Counted from the first letter of the stretch, positions 24,414-33,278 are shown. The stretch: 34,703 bases of DNA from Eubacterium sp. (GCA_021769965.1 JAETRU010000028.1:1-34703); one strand, 5' to 3'. Notes: generated from the sequence alone by a model not told the origin. Program-made: numbers and translations.

Positions 24414-26237
24414 CTAGAACATCATAGCCATCATATATTGATCCTGAAAGCTGGCCCGTCCCGCCAGCTCGATATGTTCGATCTCCGTAGCCGCCTCCTC
24501 GGCCTCCTGTCTGCAGCGCTGAGAAAGCAGGATCATGGAAGCGCCGATGCCCGCCGCATTGCCTAAGGACAGGATCTTGTCCTCACTGACAGCAGGCAGC
24601 AGTCCAATCTGGATCGCGCTGGCATTTCGAATATAGCTTCCAAACGCTCCCGCGATGCTGACCTTCTCCAGAGAATCCAGCGTAACGCCGATCTCCTCCA
24701 TCATAATGGTTATACCTGCTGAAATAGCCGCCTTTGCCAGCTGCACTTCGCGGACATCCTTCTGCGTGATCACTACGTCCTGTTTGCCGTCTTCGCTGAA
24801 ATACAGCACGAAATCGTTGGCCTTGCCGTTCGCCCGCACGTGTCTCACTACCGCCGGACTGATCCCCTTTTGTTCCAGCTTCTCCCGGGACAAAAGCCGC
24901 CCGGACTTGTCCACGATGCCTGTCCGGATCAGTTCGCCCACCGCGTCGATGATGCCGGAACCGCAGATGCCCACAGGCTGACAGCCGCCGATGACGCTGA
25001 TCTTTACGCCGTCGTCTCCGATGTCCACCTTCTCGATGGCCCCTCTGGCCGCGCGCATGCCCTGGCTGATAGAACTTCCCTCAAAGGCCGGACCTGCCGC
25101 GGTGGAGCATGCCACAGCGCGTCCGTTGCCCGTCAGAACGATCTCCCCGTTAGTCCCGATATCGATAAACAGATGGCCTTTGTCCCGATCCATCAGGTCC
25201 GTAGTGATAACGCCCGCCGTAATGTCCGAACCCACGTGTCCCGCGATGTTGGACGCTACGTAAACTGCCGCTTCAGCAAAGGATCTCAGTCCCAGCTTTC
25301 CGGCTTCGGTATGCACGCCCCTCGTAAAGACAGGCGCAAACGGCGCGTAGGCCAGCTGAGCCGGATCTATTCCCAGGAATACATGGCTCATGGTAGTATT
25401 TCCTACCACAGTCAGCTGATAGATGTTGCTGCTGTTGATGCCGTCTTCCTCTTCGAAACCGGCAATAGCGCGGTTGATGCAGTCGATGATGGCCTGCTGC
25501 AGGATCTTCAGATTACCCTCTGCCTCTCCTGCAAAGGTGATACGGGAGATGACATCGGCGCCGTAAGCGCCCTGAGGATTGGTAACGGCGGAAACGTCTA
25601 CCATGGATCCGTCGCTGCAGTTCCACAGCATGACTACAGCCGTAGTGGTCCCGATATCCACAGCCAGACCGTAATTAGCCTTTTCTGTGTCACCTGCCTC
25701 AACGTCGATGATCTGACCTTCCCTGTGGGTCAGAGTAACGAGCCGCTCCGGATTATCTTTTAAGACCTGAGGCAGCTTCGCAAGAGCATCATAGGAGAAG
25801 GCTGCTCCTTTCCAGCCGAAGATCTCCAGGATCCGTTCTTCATCGCTGCGCTGATCAGCCAGCGAACTTTCGGAAACCCTGATACACTGTTTTTCCACTG
25901 CGGAAAAAGGCACGAAATCCTCCGGCAGACGGATCAGTTTCTTCTTTCGGGACGCGGTAGTCTCAGCTTCAGCCACCTCTACCACCATATTCTCCGTTAC
26001 AGGCTGACAGCACGCGAGGCGGTAACCTGCCTCTATATCCGCTTCACTAAGCTTGTGATGGTGATCCCGGATCTCTGAAACATCTCCTTCCAGAACCTTT
26101 ACGCGGCACTTGCCGCAGGTCCCCATGCCGGCACAGTTGCCGTCGATGCTGACTCCTGCTTTGACAGCAGCCTGCAGTATGGTTTCTCCAGGCTCGGCCT
26201 CCCATGTGATATTCTGTGGTAAAAACGTGATCTTCAT
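24414..26237 (-). CDS. ATP-dependent corrinoid reactivase (RACo/RamQ-type)
   Basis: Re-reduces accidentally oxidised Co(II) corrinoid with ATP. The 607-aa protein starts with a [2Fe-2S] ferredoxin domain (Cys35, Cys41, Cys44 and Cys76 or 77 in CAGMGTCGKC and ACCQP). A linker follows, then the ASKHA-type ATPase with VDIGTTTA (about 193-200), IDIGTNGEIVL and a final GNAAGIGAS. The start at 26237 follows AAGGAGG and overlaps the preceding gene as ATGA. It replaces the RamA of methanogens. It ends in TAG; read-through would add Pyl-ERRSLS and stop on a TGA overlapping the pylB ATG. Confidence 0.92.
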   Translation of the reverse strand: MKITFLPQNITWEAEPGETILQAAVKAGVSIDGNCAGMGTCGKCRVKVLEGDVSEIRDHHHKLSEADIEAGYRLACCQPVTENMVVEVAEAETTASRKKKLIRLPEDFVPFSAVEKQCIRVSESSLADQRSDEERILEIFGWKGAAFSYDALAKLPQVLKDNPERLVTLTHREGQIIDVEAGDTEKANYGLAVDIGTTTAVVMLWNCSDGSMVDVSAVTNPQGAYGADVISRITFAGEAEGNLKILQQAIIDCINRAIAGFEEEDGINSSNIYQLTVVGNTTMSHVFLGIDPAQLAYAPFAPVFTRGVHTEAGKLGLRSFAEAAVYVASNIAGHVGSDITAGVITTDLMDRDKGHLFIDIGTNGEIVLTGNGRAVACSTAAGPAFEGSSISQGMRAARGAIEKVDIGDDGVKISVIGGCQPVGICGSGIIDAVGELIRTGIVDKSGRLLSREKLEQKGISPAVVRHVRANGKANDFVLYFSEDGKQDVVITQKDVREVQLAKAAISAGITIMMEEIGVTLDSLEKVSIAGAFGSYIRNASAIQIGLLPAVSEDKILSLGNAAGIGASMILLSQRCRQEAEEAATEIEHIELAGRASFQDQYMMAMMF

Positions 26238-26950
26238 GCTTCCTCCTTCATCTTTGCTCTTATAGCGCAGAACTGACATCCTCCCGCATTGCCGTGACAC
26301 TGCATGCAGCTCTGCTCCGCTTTGATATCGCTTCTGTTATAAACCAGATACAGGCCCACGCAGGTCTTCTGCGGGATCATCAGCCCGCTGTCCTTGACCC
26401 GGACGCCGATAGACGACGCGTCCAGAATGGAAAAGAACTTCTTCGTTTCGATGACCGGCATGCCAAAATAGCCCGGTCCGAACTCTTCAGACAGGCAGAC
26501 CTCTCTTCCCGCAAACCTTTCAGCCATATCTTTTTTGATATACTGTTCTGTCAGCACCTGGATACCTGCGTCTACATAATTGGTTCCCCAAATGTCGGCG
26601 TACAGAAAGTCCATGATGTTTTCTTCGCTGGAAAAAAGGCATTCGCCTGCCGTCAGCATGTAGAAATACACGCCCTCCAGCGCTTCTGCCGGGATCTGCG
26701 AAAAATAATTGCAGGTGATCACGGCATCGCCCACTCTGATGGCACCATCAGAGAAATATTCCGGGCCGAAAAAGGAAATGACAGCACTGATATCGATACC
26801 TTCGAGGCCTTCATCGCGGACCTTTTCGCCCATTTTCATCATTCGCTGGTGCTTTCCCCTGCTCAGATCAAAACCACAGGTCTGAATAAAGCGCTTCTCG
26901 GCCAGGGAGTGGGCAGCAGCTTCTTCGATTTTTATCTTCTGATTGATCAT
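26234..26950 (-). CDS. MetH-activation-domain-like protein with Cys-rich tail
   Basis: A 238-aa protein resembling the AdoMet-binding activation domain of cobalamin-dependent methionine synthase: GPGYFGMPVIETKKFF (compare the GYP motif) and SGLMIPQKTCVGLYLV. It ends with a Cys cluster, CMQCHGNAGGCQFC, which could bind an iron-sulfur centre or metal. It lies between the methyltransferase and reactivase genes, overlapping the latter. A role in keeping corrinoid proteins reduced or methylated is likely but inferred. The start at 26950 follows GGAGAATTGACT. Confidence 0.75.
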   Translation of the reverse strand: MINQKIKIEEAAAHSLAEKRFIQTCGFDLSRGKHQRMMKMGEKVRDEGLEGIDISAVISFFGPEYFSDGAIRVGDAVITCNYFSQIPAEALEGVYFYMLTAGECLFSSEENIMDFLYADIWGTNYVDAGIQVLTEQYIKKDMAERFAGREVCLSEEFGPGYFGMPVIETKKFFSILDASSIGVRVKDSGLMIPQKTCVGLYLVYNRSDIKAEQSCMQCHGNAGGCQFCAIRAKMKEEA

Positions 26951-27025
26951 AGTCAATTCTCCATATGGCAAACAAGGTGACAAGCCCTGGACCTGCCACC
27001 TTAAAATTACAGTTTAGAAATTATC

Positions 27026-28387
27026 TTATTTCTTTGCTTTCGCTTCTTTTACCGCCTCGATCAGCTCTTCCTTGGACGGAATGATGGAGATAAACTTCTG
27101 TTCTCCGTCAATGCACATGGTCGGCAGGTTCGCGATACCCATCTTTCTGGTTCTTGCGATATCGTCCTTAATGAAGTATTTATATACTCTGTACTCCGCC
27201 ATATCCTTCAGGTCGTCCCAGTTGTCTTCTACGGAAGCCAGCATGTATGTGCATGCTGCGCACTGTTCAGGATCCAGCAGGAAGCACTCGATGAGCACCT
27301 TGTCCATGTTCTTGTAATCCGGGATCTCGACGTTAGAATCATCGATGACAGTCTCATAGTTCTTGATCAGCTCTCTGGTGCTGTCCGGATTCTTAACAGC
27401 CTGTGCACAGGCGATCGTGTTCTCGATCGGTGTGTCATACGGCATATCGCAGCCCGGCGCGATGATCAGGTTTTTATGATCCTCGATGGAGTCGATCAGA
27501 TCGATAACGCCCTTCATATTATCCTGCTGATTACCATGAAGCATGGTAGTTGTAAGAGGAATATTGCCGCCCATTACGATATTGTACTGGTCTGTGATCT
27601 TCTTGGCTTCCGGCAGGTTGACGTTTTCGTCAACGGAAACAGCGTCCGGTCCCATCTTGCACATAACTTCGATCTGCTTGGTGGCATTGCCGCATACGAA
27701 GAAGGATGAGAACGCGTCTCTGGATCTTACATAGTCAAAGACTGCCTTAAATCCTTCGGACAGCATCTTTTCGATGTGCTTCGGAGATACCTGGGAAACC
27801 AGCGGATCTACCACCGCGATCACGTCCATGCCGGCATCAATGTACATCTTGGACATAGCGATGGCGACCTGTGCACAGTAGTTTACCAGTTCTTTTACAT
27901 AATTCGGATCAGATACCATATCCATAAAGATATCTGTGCCTCTCAGGTGAGAAGCTAAAGTGAACGGTCCGCAGATCAGGCCGTACAGCGCCGTCTTATC
28001 GCCGATAGCTTCCTTGACTCTTCTCATAGCGGAAAGGATCATAGGCAGTCTGCCGGATTCCGGTGTCGGGATCTTGCAGTTGCAAGGGATAGACTTCTCT
28101 GCTGCCAGCGGATGGCTTTTTACTGACGGCGGGTTGTTCTCAGCCCACATCAGGTCACAGCCCAGAATCTCTGCCTCTACCTGCAGGTCAAAGATGATCG
28201 GCATTCCGTCCGGTGTATATAATTTGTCTGCCTCCAGCAGGCATTCGACAAGCTTGTCTTCATCTCTAAGTACTTCTTCAGCTGTATAGCCTTTCAGTTT
28301 ACCAACATGGACGCCTGCGAACGGCACCCAAGGGATCTCATTTGTCTGTTCATGTCTCAGTGTCTGGAAAATCAGTTCTTTACCCAT
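27026..28387 (-). CDS. UroD-type methylcobamide methyltransferase fused to a thioredoxin-like domain
   Basis: Probable methyltransferase II accepting methyl groups from MttC and MtbC. Residues about 1-345 form a UroD/MtaA/MtbA barrel; the zinc ligands Cys232 (FVCGN) and Cys313 (APGCDMP) are present, but the usual His two residues before Cys232 is Phe230. Residues about 355-453 form a thioredoxin-like domain with Cys376-Ala-Ala-Cys379 and cis-Pro motif LPTMC. Methanogen MtbA transfers to coenzyme M; bacteria lack it, so tetrahydrofolate or another acceptor is more likely. GGAGGG precedes the ATG at 28387. Confidence 0.82.
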   Translation of the reverse strand: MGKELIFQTLRHEQTNEIPWVPFAGVHVGKLKGYTAEEVLRDEDKLVECLLEADKLYTPDGMPIIFDLQVEAEILGCDLMWAENNPPSVKSHPLAAEKSIPCNCKIPTPESGRLPMILSAMRRVKEAIGDKTALYGLICGPFTLASHLRGTDIFMDMVSDPNYVKELVNYCAQVAIAMSKMYIDAGMDVIAVVDPLVSQVSPKHIEKMLSEGFKAVFDYVRSRDAFSSFFVCGNATKQIEVMCKMGPDAVSVDENVNLPEAKKITDQYNIVMGGNIPLTTTMLHGNQQDNMKGVIDLIDSIEDHKNLIIAPGCDMPYDTPIENTIACAQAVKNPDSTRELIKNYETVIDDSNVEIPDYKNMDKVLIECFLLDPEQCAACTYMLASVEDNWDDLKDMAEYRVYKYFIKDDIARTRKMGIANLPTMCIDGEQKFISIIPSKEELIEAVKEAKAKK

Positions 28388-28420
28388 TGTAATTCCCTCC
28401 AAAACTTTTTTCTTTGCGCT

Positions 28421-29098
28421 TTACTCTTTTGATTTATTTTTTTCTTTGATCAGTTCCAGCGCTACCCGTACTGCATCCACTGCATCCTCGCTGTAGCCGC
28501 CGGCTCCGATCTTCTTTGCCCATCTCGGCGTACATGGCGCTCCGCCGACCATGGTGATAAAGCTATCTTTTTCGCCCCTTTCAGTCAGAAGCTTCTCGAG
28601 CCTTTTCTGCTCCGACATGGTAGAGGTCAATAAAGCGCTGGTACCGATAATATCAGCATTATGTTCTTTCGCTTTCTCTAATATCACCTCTACGGGGACT
28701 TCGCATCCAAGGTCGATAACCTCAAAACCCGCGTTCCGCAGAGTAGAGGCTACAATACCTTTACCGATATCATGCACGTCTCCGGCCACGGTAGCCAGAA
28801 TGACGGTTCCTTTTTTCTCCTGAATCGGATATCTTTCTTCATCCTCGTTAAGGTACTGAAGGATCGTGTTTGTCACATTCTTCATCACTTCAGCCGCATA
28901 AATAAGTTCCGGAAGTGATAAACGGCCAACATCGAACCGGTCTCCGATTTCGTCATTACCAGCGCCAAATCCGGACAGCAAAAGTTCCAAAAGATCAAAG
29001 TTGTCTTTCTTTGCTTCTTCAATGATACGAAGTGCCTTTTCTTCGTCGGCATCGACAATCGCTTCTTTTGCCCGCGTGTATAATTCTTGCTTATCCAA
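28421..29098 (-). CDS. mtbC: Dimethylamine corrinoid protein MtbC-type
   Basis: A 225-aa corrinoid-binding protein: an N-terminal four-helix cap (about 1-90) and a Rossmann B12 domain with the base-off motif DVHDIGK (cobalt ligand His109) and TSALLTSTM, MVGGAP. I place the start at a TTG (29098) behind GAAGGAGG; the nearest upstream ATG (29152) has no ribosome site and adds a non-family tail. Pairing with MtbB is inferred from order. Confidence 0.88.
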   Translation of the reverse strand: MDKQELYTRAKEAIVDADEEKALRIIEEAKKDNFDLLELLLSGFGAGNDEIGDRFDVGRLSLPELIYAAEVMKNVTNTILQYLNEDEERYPIQEKKGTVILATVAGDVHDIGKGIVASTLRNAGFEVIDLGCEVPVEVILEKAKEHNADIIGTSALLTSTMSEQKRLEKLLTERGEKDSFITMVGGAPCTPRWAKKIGAGGYSEDAVDAVRVALELIKEKNKSKE

Positions 29099-29321
29099 AT
29101 TCGTGCCTCCTTCACTGAATCCGTACAATAAACTCACTTTATATTTTATCATAAGATTACAGCGTTGGCTATTTCTTTTTTCTTCAAAATATGGAATAGG
29201 CCTACTCCTCGCAAACCTATTCCACTTTATTTGTTTTGTAATTTTGAGCTGTTCCGATTTAAATCATTTCTCTTTCACCCGGCCCACTCCTTGCGGACCG
29301 CGCTTCTAAAAATACTCTGAC
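29099..29321 (-). ncRNA. mtbB-mtbC intergenic region with two related hairpins
   Basis: No gene fits here. On the minus strand two 19-nt elements (29281-29299 and 29199-29217) share the form GGT-YY-GCRAGGAGT-RGGCC and fold as stems around the loop GCRAGGAGT. The second is extended by TGGAATA/TATTCCA to a 12-bp stem. They may be processing or attenuation elements separating mtbB from mtbC. An AT-rich candidate -10 (GATAAAAT) lies near 29150. Confidence 0.5.
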
Positions 29322-30728
29322 TTATTTCAGGCCTGCTCTTTCTTTGAATTTTTCAACGGAGTTGATCTTGATTCCAAGAACTTCAGCGATTCTGAACTTA
29401 GCCGCCATGCCGTTGTTTTCCTCTGCACAAGGTTCAACGTGAGACAGGCCGAGACCTAAATCAGTTCTCTTATCAGTCATTGTTACGATGTCATGTAATT
29501 CATCGATCGTTACTCCGAGTTTTTCAGCTACATACGCTTTGGCTTCGTCGATTTTCATCTTTTCAGCGAGCTGCATACGTAATACCAGATCTCCGGCAGT
29601 ACGAACGCCGCCCATACCAGCACAAATGGAGTGTGTAGCTTCAGCGCCTACAGGATCACCTACGCCTACCTAGAACCCGTCCACTTTTCCGATCTCGACT
29701 AAAGCTTTGTCAGCTCTGGAGATCATATCGCTCGGCATATTTTCTACCATCGGAACGCCGCATACACCCATACCAACGTTTGCGTGTACCGGAATGTTTG
29801 CTACAGCAGTACAAGCTTTGATGAAAGTACATACTCTTGCAATGTTCCAAGGGAAAGTCTTGTTGCAGTTGGTATTTACAACTGCGCCAAAGATGCTTGC
29901 GCCAGCTTTTTCTACCAGTTTTACCTGGTCATGTGGATAGAGTCCAGCCAGTCTCTTACCATCGTATTTCAGTCTGCCGTGCATACCGAGTACGAATTCA
30001 CCGGCCATACCAATTTCAACACCCATTTCAGGGAACTGTTTTTTGATTTCTTCACAAGCCTGAAGCGCAGCCAGGAAGTCTGCGTCTCCGGCAGCACCGG
30101 AAGTATCCAGGTTGATACCGTCAGCGCCTACATCGTACATCTGTTTTGCAACATATATGATGTCCTTAACTGCATGTGGAATCGCTTCCTCCTGTGCAGC
30201 CATCGCCTCCTTGATCTTGCCTTCCGGCAGCAGCTCTGCCCAGTTGTCTACAGGACCGTCAGGTTTCGTATAGAAACCCAGGTTCGTCATAGCTCCATAG
30301 AACAGCGGCATTGTGCTGATATTCAAAGCCTGCTTCAGAGCGCCAGCTTCACGCTGTGCGACACCTTTTGCAGTCTTATAGTTGTAGTCGGAGTTACCAA
30401 CGTCTACAGAGTCAACACCCAGACATCTTTCGTAAATCAGAACCTCATTGTCTTTTACGATAGGGATCTGGCTCTTGATGTTTAATTTGTAACCGCCGGA
30501 GTCATTGGTCAGAACGATCTGTTTTCCAGGTTCTACGCCGACGATACTGCCCGGCATGGTGATGATGTTGTAAAGATGTTCGACTTCTTCATCGGTCAGA
30601 GGATCGATCTTGCCTCTCTTTACGGCATCCGCCATACCTTCAGCCATATCCGCACGGATCTCCGCTTCTGTCATGTAAACGACAGAACCGTCGCCCATAC
30701 GGGTGAAGTATTTCTTATCTTCCGCCAT
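29322..30728 (-). CDS. mtbB: Dimethylamine methyltransferase MtbB with in-frame amber (pyrrolysine)
   Basis: Transfers a methyl group from dimethylamine to MtbC. The frame is 468 codons; codon 353 (29670-29672) is TAG, and the same frame resumes at once (VGVGDPVGAEA) and ends with TAA. M. barkeri MtbB is 467 residues with pyrrolysine at 356, so length and amber position match. Motifs include LTNDSGGYKLN and NVGMGVCGVPM before the amber. A conceptual stop call would wrongly split it in two. The ribosome site is modest (AAGGATG). Confidence 0.96.
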
Positions 30729-30781
30729 ATAGTACCCATCCTTTCTTTCAGTATTTATTTTTAAAAATTTTTAACGTGAGA

Positions 30782-32266
30782 TTAGTGTTTTTTCGCTTCA
30801 AACTTAGCTAATTCTTCAGCCTCTTCCTCGCCTTCCACTACGATGTCATGAATCCTCTTCTTAACATCTTCAGGAAGCGGTTCAGGCTTATAATTCTCTA
30901 AGATATCGATCGCCTTGGCTCTGGTAGCCTCGGTCATCGTCATAGCGCCTTTCTTTTCCCATGTCTCTCTCTGTGTACGGTCGATGAACTGGGTGGTGGA
31001 AAGTTCCTGTCTCATGTATTTTCTGGTATGCTTCTGTGCCAGGTAATTGTTAGCAGGTCCTACTGCCTTGATTACATCCAGAGCCATTGTGTCGTCGTTT
31101 ACTGGAATACCCTGAAGAATCCTCCTCGTCATCCTCACGATTTCCGCGTCGCACAGCAGCTGCTCGTAGCTCATTGTCATACCCATTTCCATCATGCCCA
31201 TGCCGTAGATAACGTTGCTTCCTGTCAGAGCAGGCAGCATGTTAGTCATGGTCTTTTCATGTCCTAACTGAACGTCAAAGCATTTTCCGTCCGCCTACGT
31301 GCCGCCTACGTTAGTAGGAATGCCGTAGTAATGGCCGATCTGGCCTACTGCCGCAGAACACATCGCGTGTTCAGGAGCGCCGACCGGAGACTGCGCGGTC
31401 TTCATATCCATGATCGTTGTAGAAGATCCGTACAGGATCGGGTTGCCCGGATTTACGATCTGTGCCAGAACGATGCCGCCCAGGATCTCTGCGTTGGTGC
31501 AGACCAGAGTACCAGCCAGAGTAGCCGGAGTCGTAGCGCCGCAGAGGCCCATGGAAAGAATGTCGATCGGCAGACCGTGTCTTGCGGACAGGATGATGAT
31601 GCTGGTCTCGTTTTCATTGATCTCCAGCGGGCTGTTCGGGCATGCGCCCATAGCCACGATCGGTCTTTCTCTCAGCTTGTCATAACCACCCTGAATGATA
31701 GCGGCCATGTCGATAAATCTCTGTGTATTCTTTACGCCTTCCAGGTCGTGCGCAAAGTTCTTTGTTAAGTTGTTGAATACAACTTCCGCTTCGTGCAGGG
31801 AACGAACCTTCTGGTTTACGTCGCCTGCCGTTACAGCGATAGAGAATACGTCAATCTCAGGGATCGCATCGATAAATCTTGCGACATTACCCAGGTCTTC
31901 TTTGGTGGATTCTCTCAGTTCGCCTGTATAAGGGTCAAAGATGAATACGCCCGTACCAAAGTTCTTATATGCAACCTTCTTGCCGCCGACCACGGTATCC
32001 TTGTCCGGCGTTCTGCCGCAGAGTGTAAACTCTGCAGGGCACTTTTCGATTGCGTCGTTTACCAGATTTCTCGGGAATTTTACTCTGTCATTTTCATAAT
32101 CAACTTCACAGCCAGCGCCGGCTAAGATGTCTAACGCTTCTTTTCCATGCATCTGAAGGCCGTAGTCTTCCATCAGCTGGAGGGTCGCTTCGTGAAGTGC
32201 GTCTAAATCCTCATTGGATAAAATATTATATCCTTTGATGTCAGTTTCATGGATAAATTTACCCAT
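30782..32266 (-). CDS. mttB: Trimethylamine methyltransferase MttB with in-frame amber (pyrrolysine)
   Basis: Transfers a methyl group from trimethylamine to MttC. The frame has 494 codons; codon 324 (31295-31297) is TAG and the reading continues (ADGKCFDVQLGHEK) to TAA. M. barkeri MttB is 495 residues with pyrrolysine at 334, so this is the pyrrolysine form, not the glycine-betaine-type homologue lacking it. The upstream part ends HYYGIPTNVGGT. The start at 32266 follows GGAGGTAGTGAT; an upstream ATG 13 codons earlier has no ribosome site. Confidence 0.96.
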
Positions 32267-32298
32267 ATCACTACCTCCAATGTTTATTTGCTTGATTT

Positions 32299-32315
32299 CC
32301 TGCAATCGCTGCAGG
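32299..32315 (-). other. Small hairpin between mttC and mttB
   Basis: Minus-strand CCTGCA and TGCAGG form a 6-bp stem with a 5-nt loop in the 60-base gap. It has no T run, so it is not a terminator; it may protect or set the mttC:mttB message ratio. Confidence 0.4.
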
Positions 32316-32326
32316 GACTGTCTGCC

Positions 32327-32974
32327 TTACAGCTGTTCGATCCAGTTCATGATGAAGTTTACTGTATCGGAAGCGTCTTCGCAATAAGCGTCAGCGCCGA
32401 TCTTTTCTGCCCAGCGGTTGGTTACAGGCGCGCCGCCTACCATAGTCTTAACTTTGTCTCTGATGCCAGCTTCTTTCAATGCATCTTCGATGTCCTTCTG
32501 AACAGTCATAGTAGTAGTCAGCAGAGCGGAGCTTCCTACGAATTCTGCATTGTGCTCGATGGCAGCATCAACAAAGTTCTGTGCAGGAACTTCTCTTCCC
32601 AGGTCGATGACCTCTACGCCATTGGTCTTGACCAGAGATGCTACAATACCTTTACCGATATCATGTACGTCGCCTTCTACAGTACCGATAACCAGTGTAC
32701 CTGCGGATTTTACTTCGCTCATGTCCATCTTGCTCTCGATTTCAGCACTGACAGTTTTCATAACCTCTGTAGCGAAGATCAGTTCCGGCAGGAAGATCTC
32801 GCCCATACCGAACAGGTCGCCCAGTTCTTTCATACCAGCACTGTATCCGTTGCTGAGCAGGTCAACCAAGTCAATACCTTCTGCCTCTGCATTTGCCAGG
32901 GCTTCCATAGCCATATCCTCATCTGCTTCGACGATTGACTGCTTTGCAGCTTCCATGATAGCTTCTTTACTCAT
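32327..32974 (-). CDS. mttC: Trimethylamine corrinoid protein MttC
   Basis: A 215-aa methyl-carrying corrinoid protein. Residues about 1-90 are the helical cap; the cobalt ligand is His104 in DVHDIGK, followed by SSALLTTTM and MVGGAPVTNRW. The family length is about 217. It leads the operon, next to MttB, and was probably its partner. CGGAGG precedes the ATG. The other corrinoid protein, MtbC, is clearly related but diverged. Confidence 0.93.
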   Translation of the reverse strand: MSKEAIMEAAKQSIVEADEDMAMEALANAEAEGIDLVDLLSNGYSAGMKELGDLFGMGEIFLPELIFATEVMKTVSAEIESKMDMSEVKSAGTLVIGTVEGDVHDIGKGIVASLVKTNGVEVIDLGREVPAQNFVDAAIEHNAEFVGSSALLTTTMTVQKDIEDALKEAGIRDKVKTMVGGAPVTNRWAEKIGADAYCEDASDTVNFIMNWIEQL

Positions 32975-33028
32975 AATACTTACCTCCGAGTTTTTTTAAA
33001 GTGAATAGACTTTTCATTCGATATTTAT

Positions 33029-33057
33029 ATTGTACAGGTTTTGCCGGGATCCGGTAT
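33029..33057 (-). promoter_or_regulatory. Candidate mttC operon promoter, weak -35
   Basis: A minus-strand TACAAT lies about 55 bases before mttC, but the -35 position (ATACCG) is far from consensus. This is the picture expected for an activator-dependent promoter. The rest of the 304-base gap (32,975-33,278) is AT-rich with no gene. Confidence 0.4.
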
Positions 33058-33169
33058 ATAGACCTTTTTAGAAAATTTAGTAATATTTTTTGCCGCTTTT
33101 TTTCCGTACTCTGACTGGTACAGGTGCAGTTTCAACGGCCTGATCCCATACATGCCGAAATTACAGCTG

Positions 33170-33233
33170 TTGTATTTTCTATTCAGCCATGGTATAATTC
33201 AAAGTAGATTTTTTAGTTCAAAAATGGTACAAT
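33170..33233 (+). promoter_or_regulatory. Tandem promoter region of the PocR/AraC regulator
   Basis: TTGTAT (33170), 17 bp and TATAAT (33193-33198) form a good promoter. A direct repeat follows: TTCA-N3-ATGGTATAATT (33182-33199) and TTCA-N3-ATGGTACAATT (33217-33234), 35 bases apart, each containing a -10-like hexamer. The second might be a weaker start or a binding site. Confidence 0.65.
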
Positions 33234-33278
33234 TTTTATATTTCCTATTGTTGATCTGTTTTGCAAGGAGTAATCTTT

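Noticed and set aside
29098-29152. ATG at 29152 as mtbC start
   Set aside because: It has no ribosome site and gives an atypical hydrophobic tail, while the TTG at 29098 is preceded by GAAGGAGG at good spacing.
29670-30728. mtbB and mttB as disrupted pseudogenes
   Set aside because: In each case a single TAG interrupts one continuous frame, the downstream part continues family sequence at once, and total length matches the pyrrolysine-containing family. A complete pyl system is present beside them.
32975-33278. Cobalamin riboswitch before mttC
   Set aside because: I looked for a B12-box-like conserved core and saw none; the gap is AT-rich and too short for the full aptamer plus promoters.
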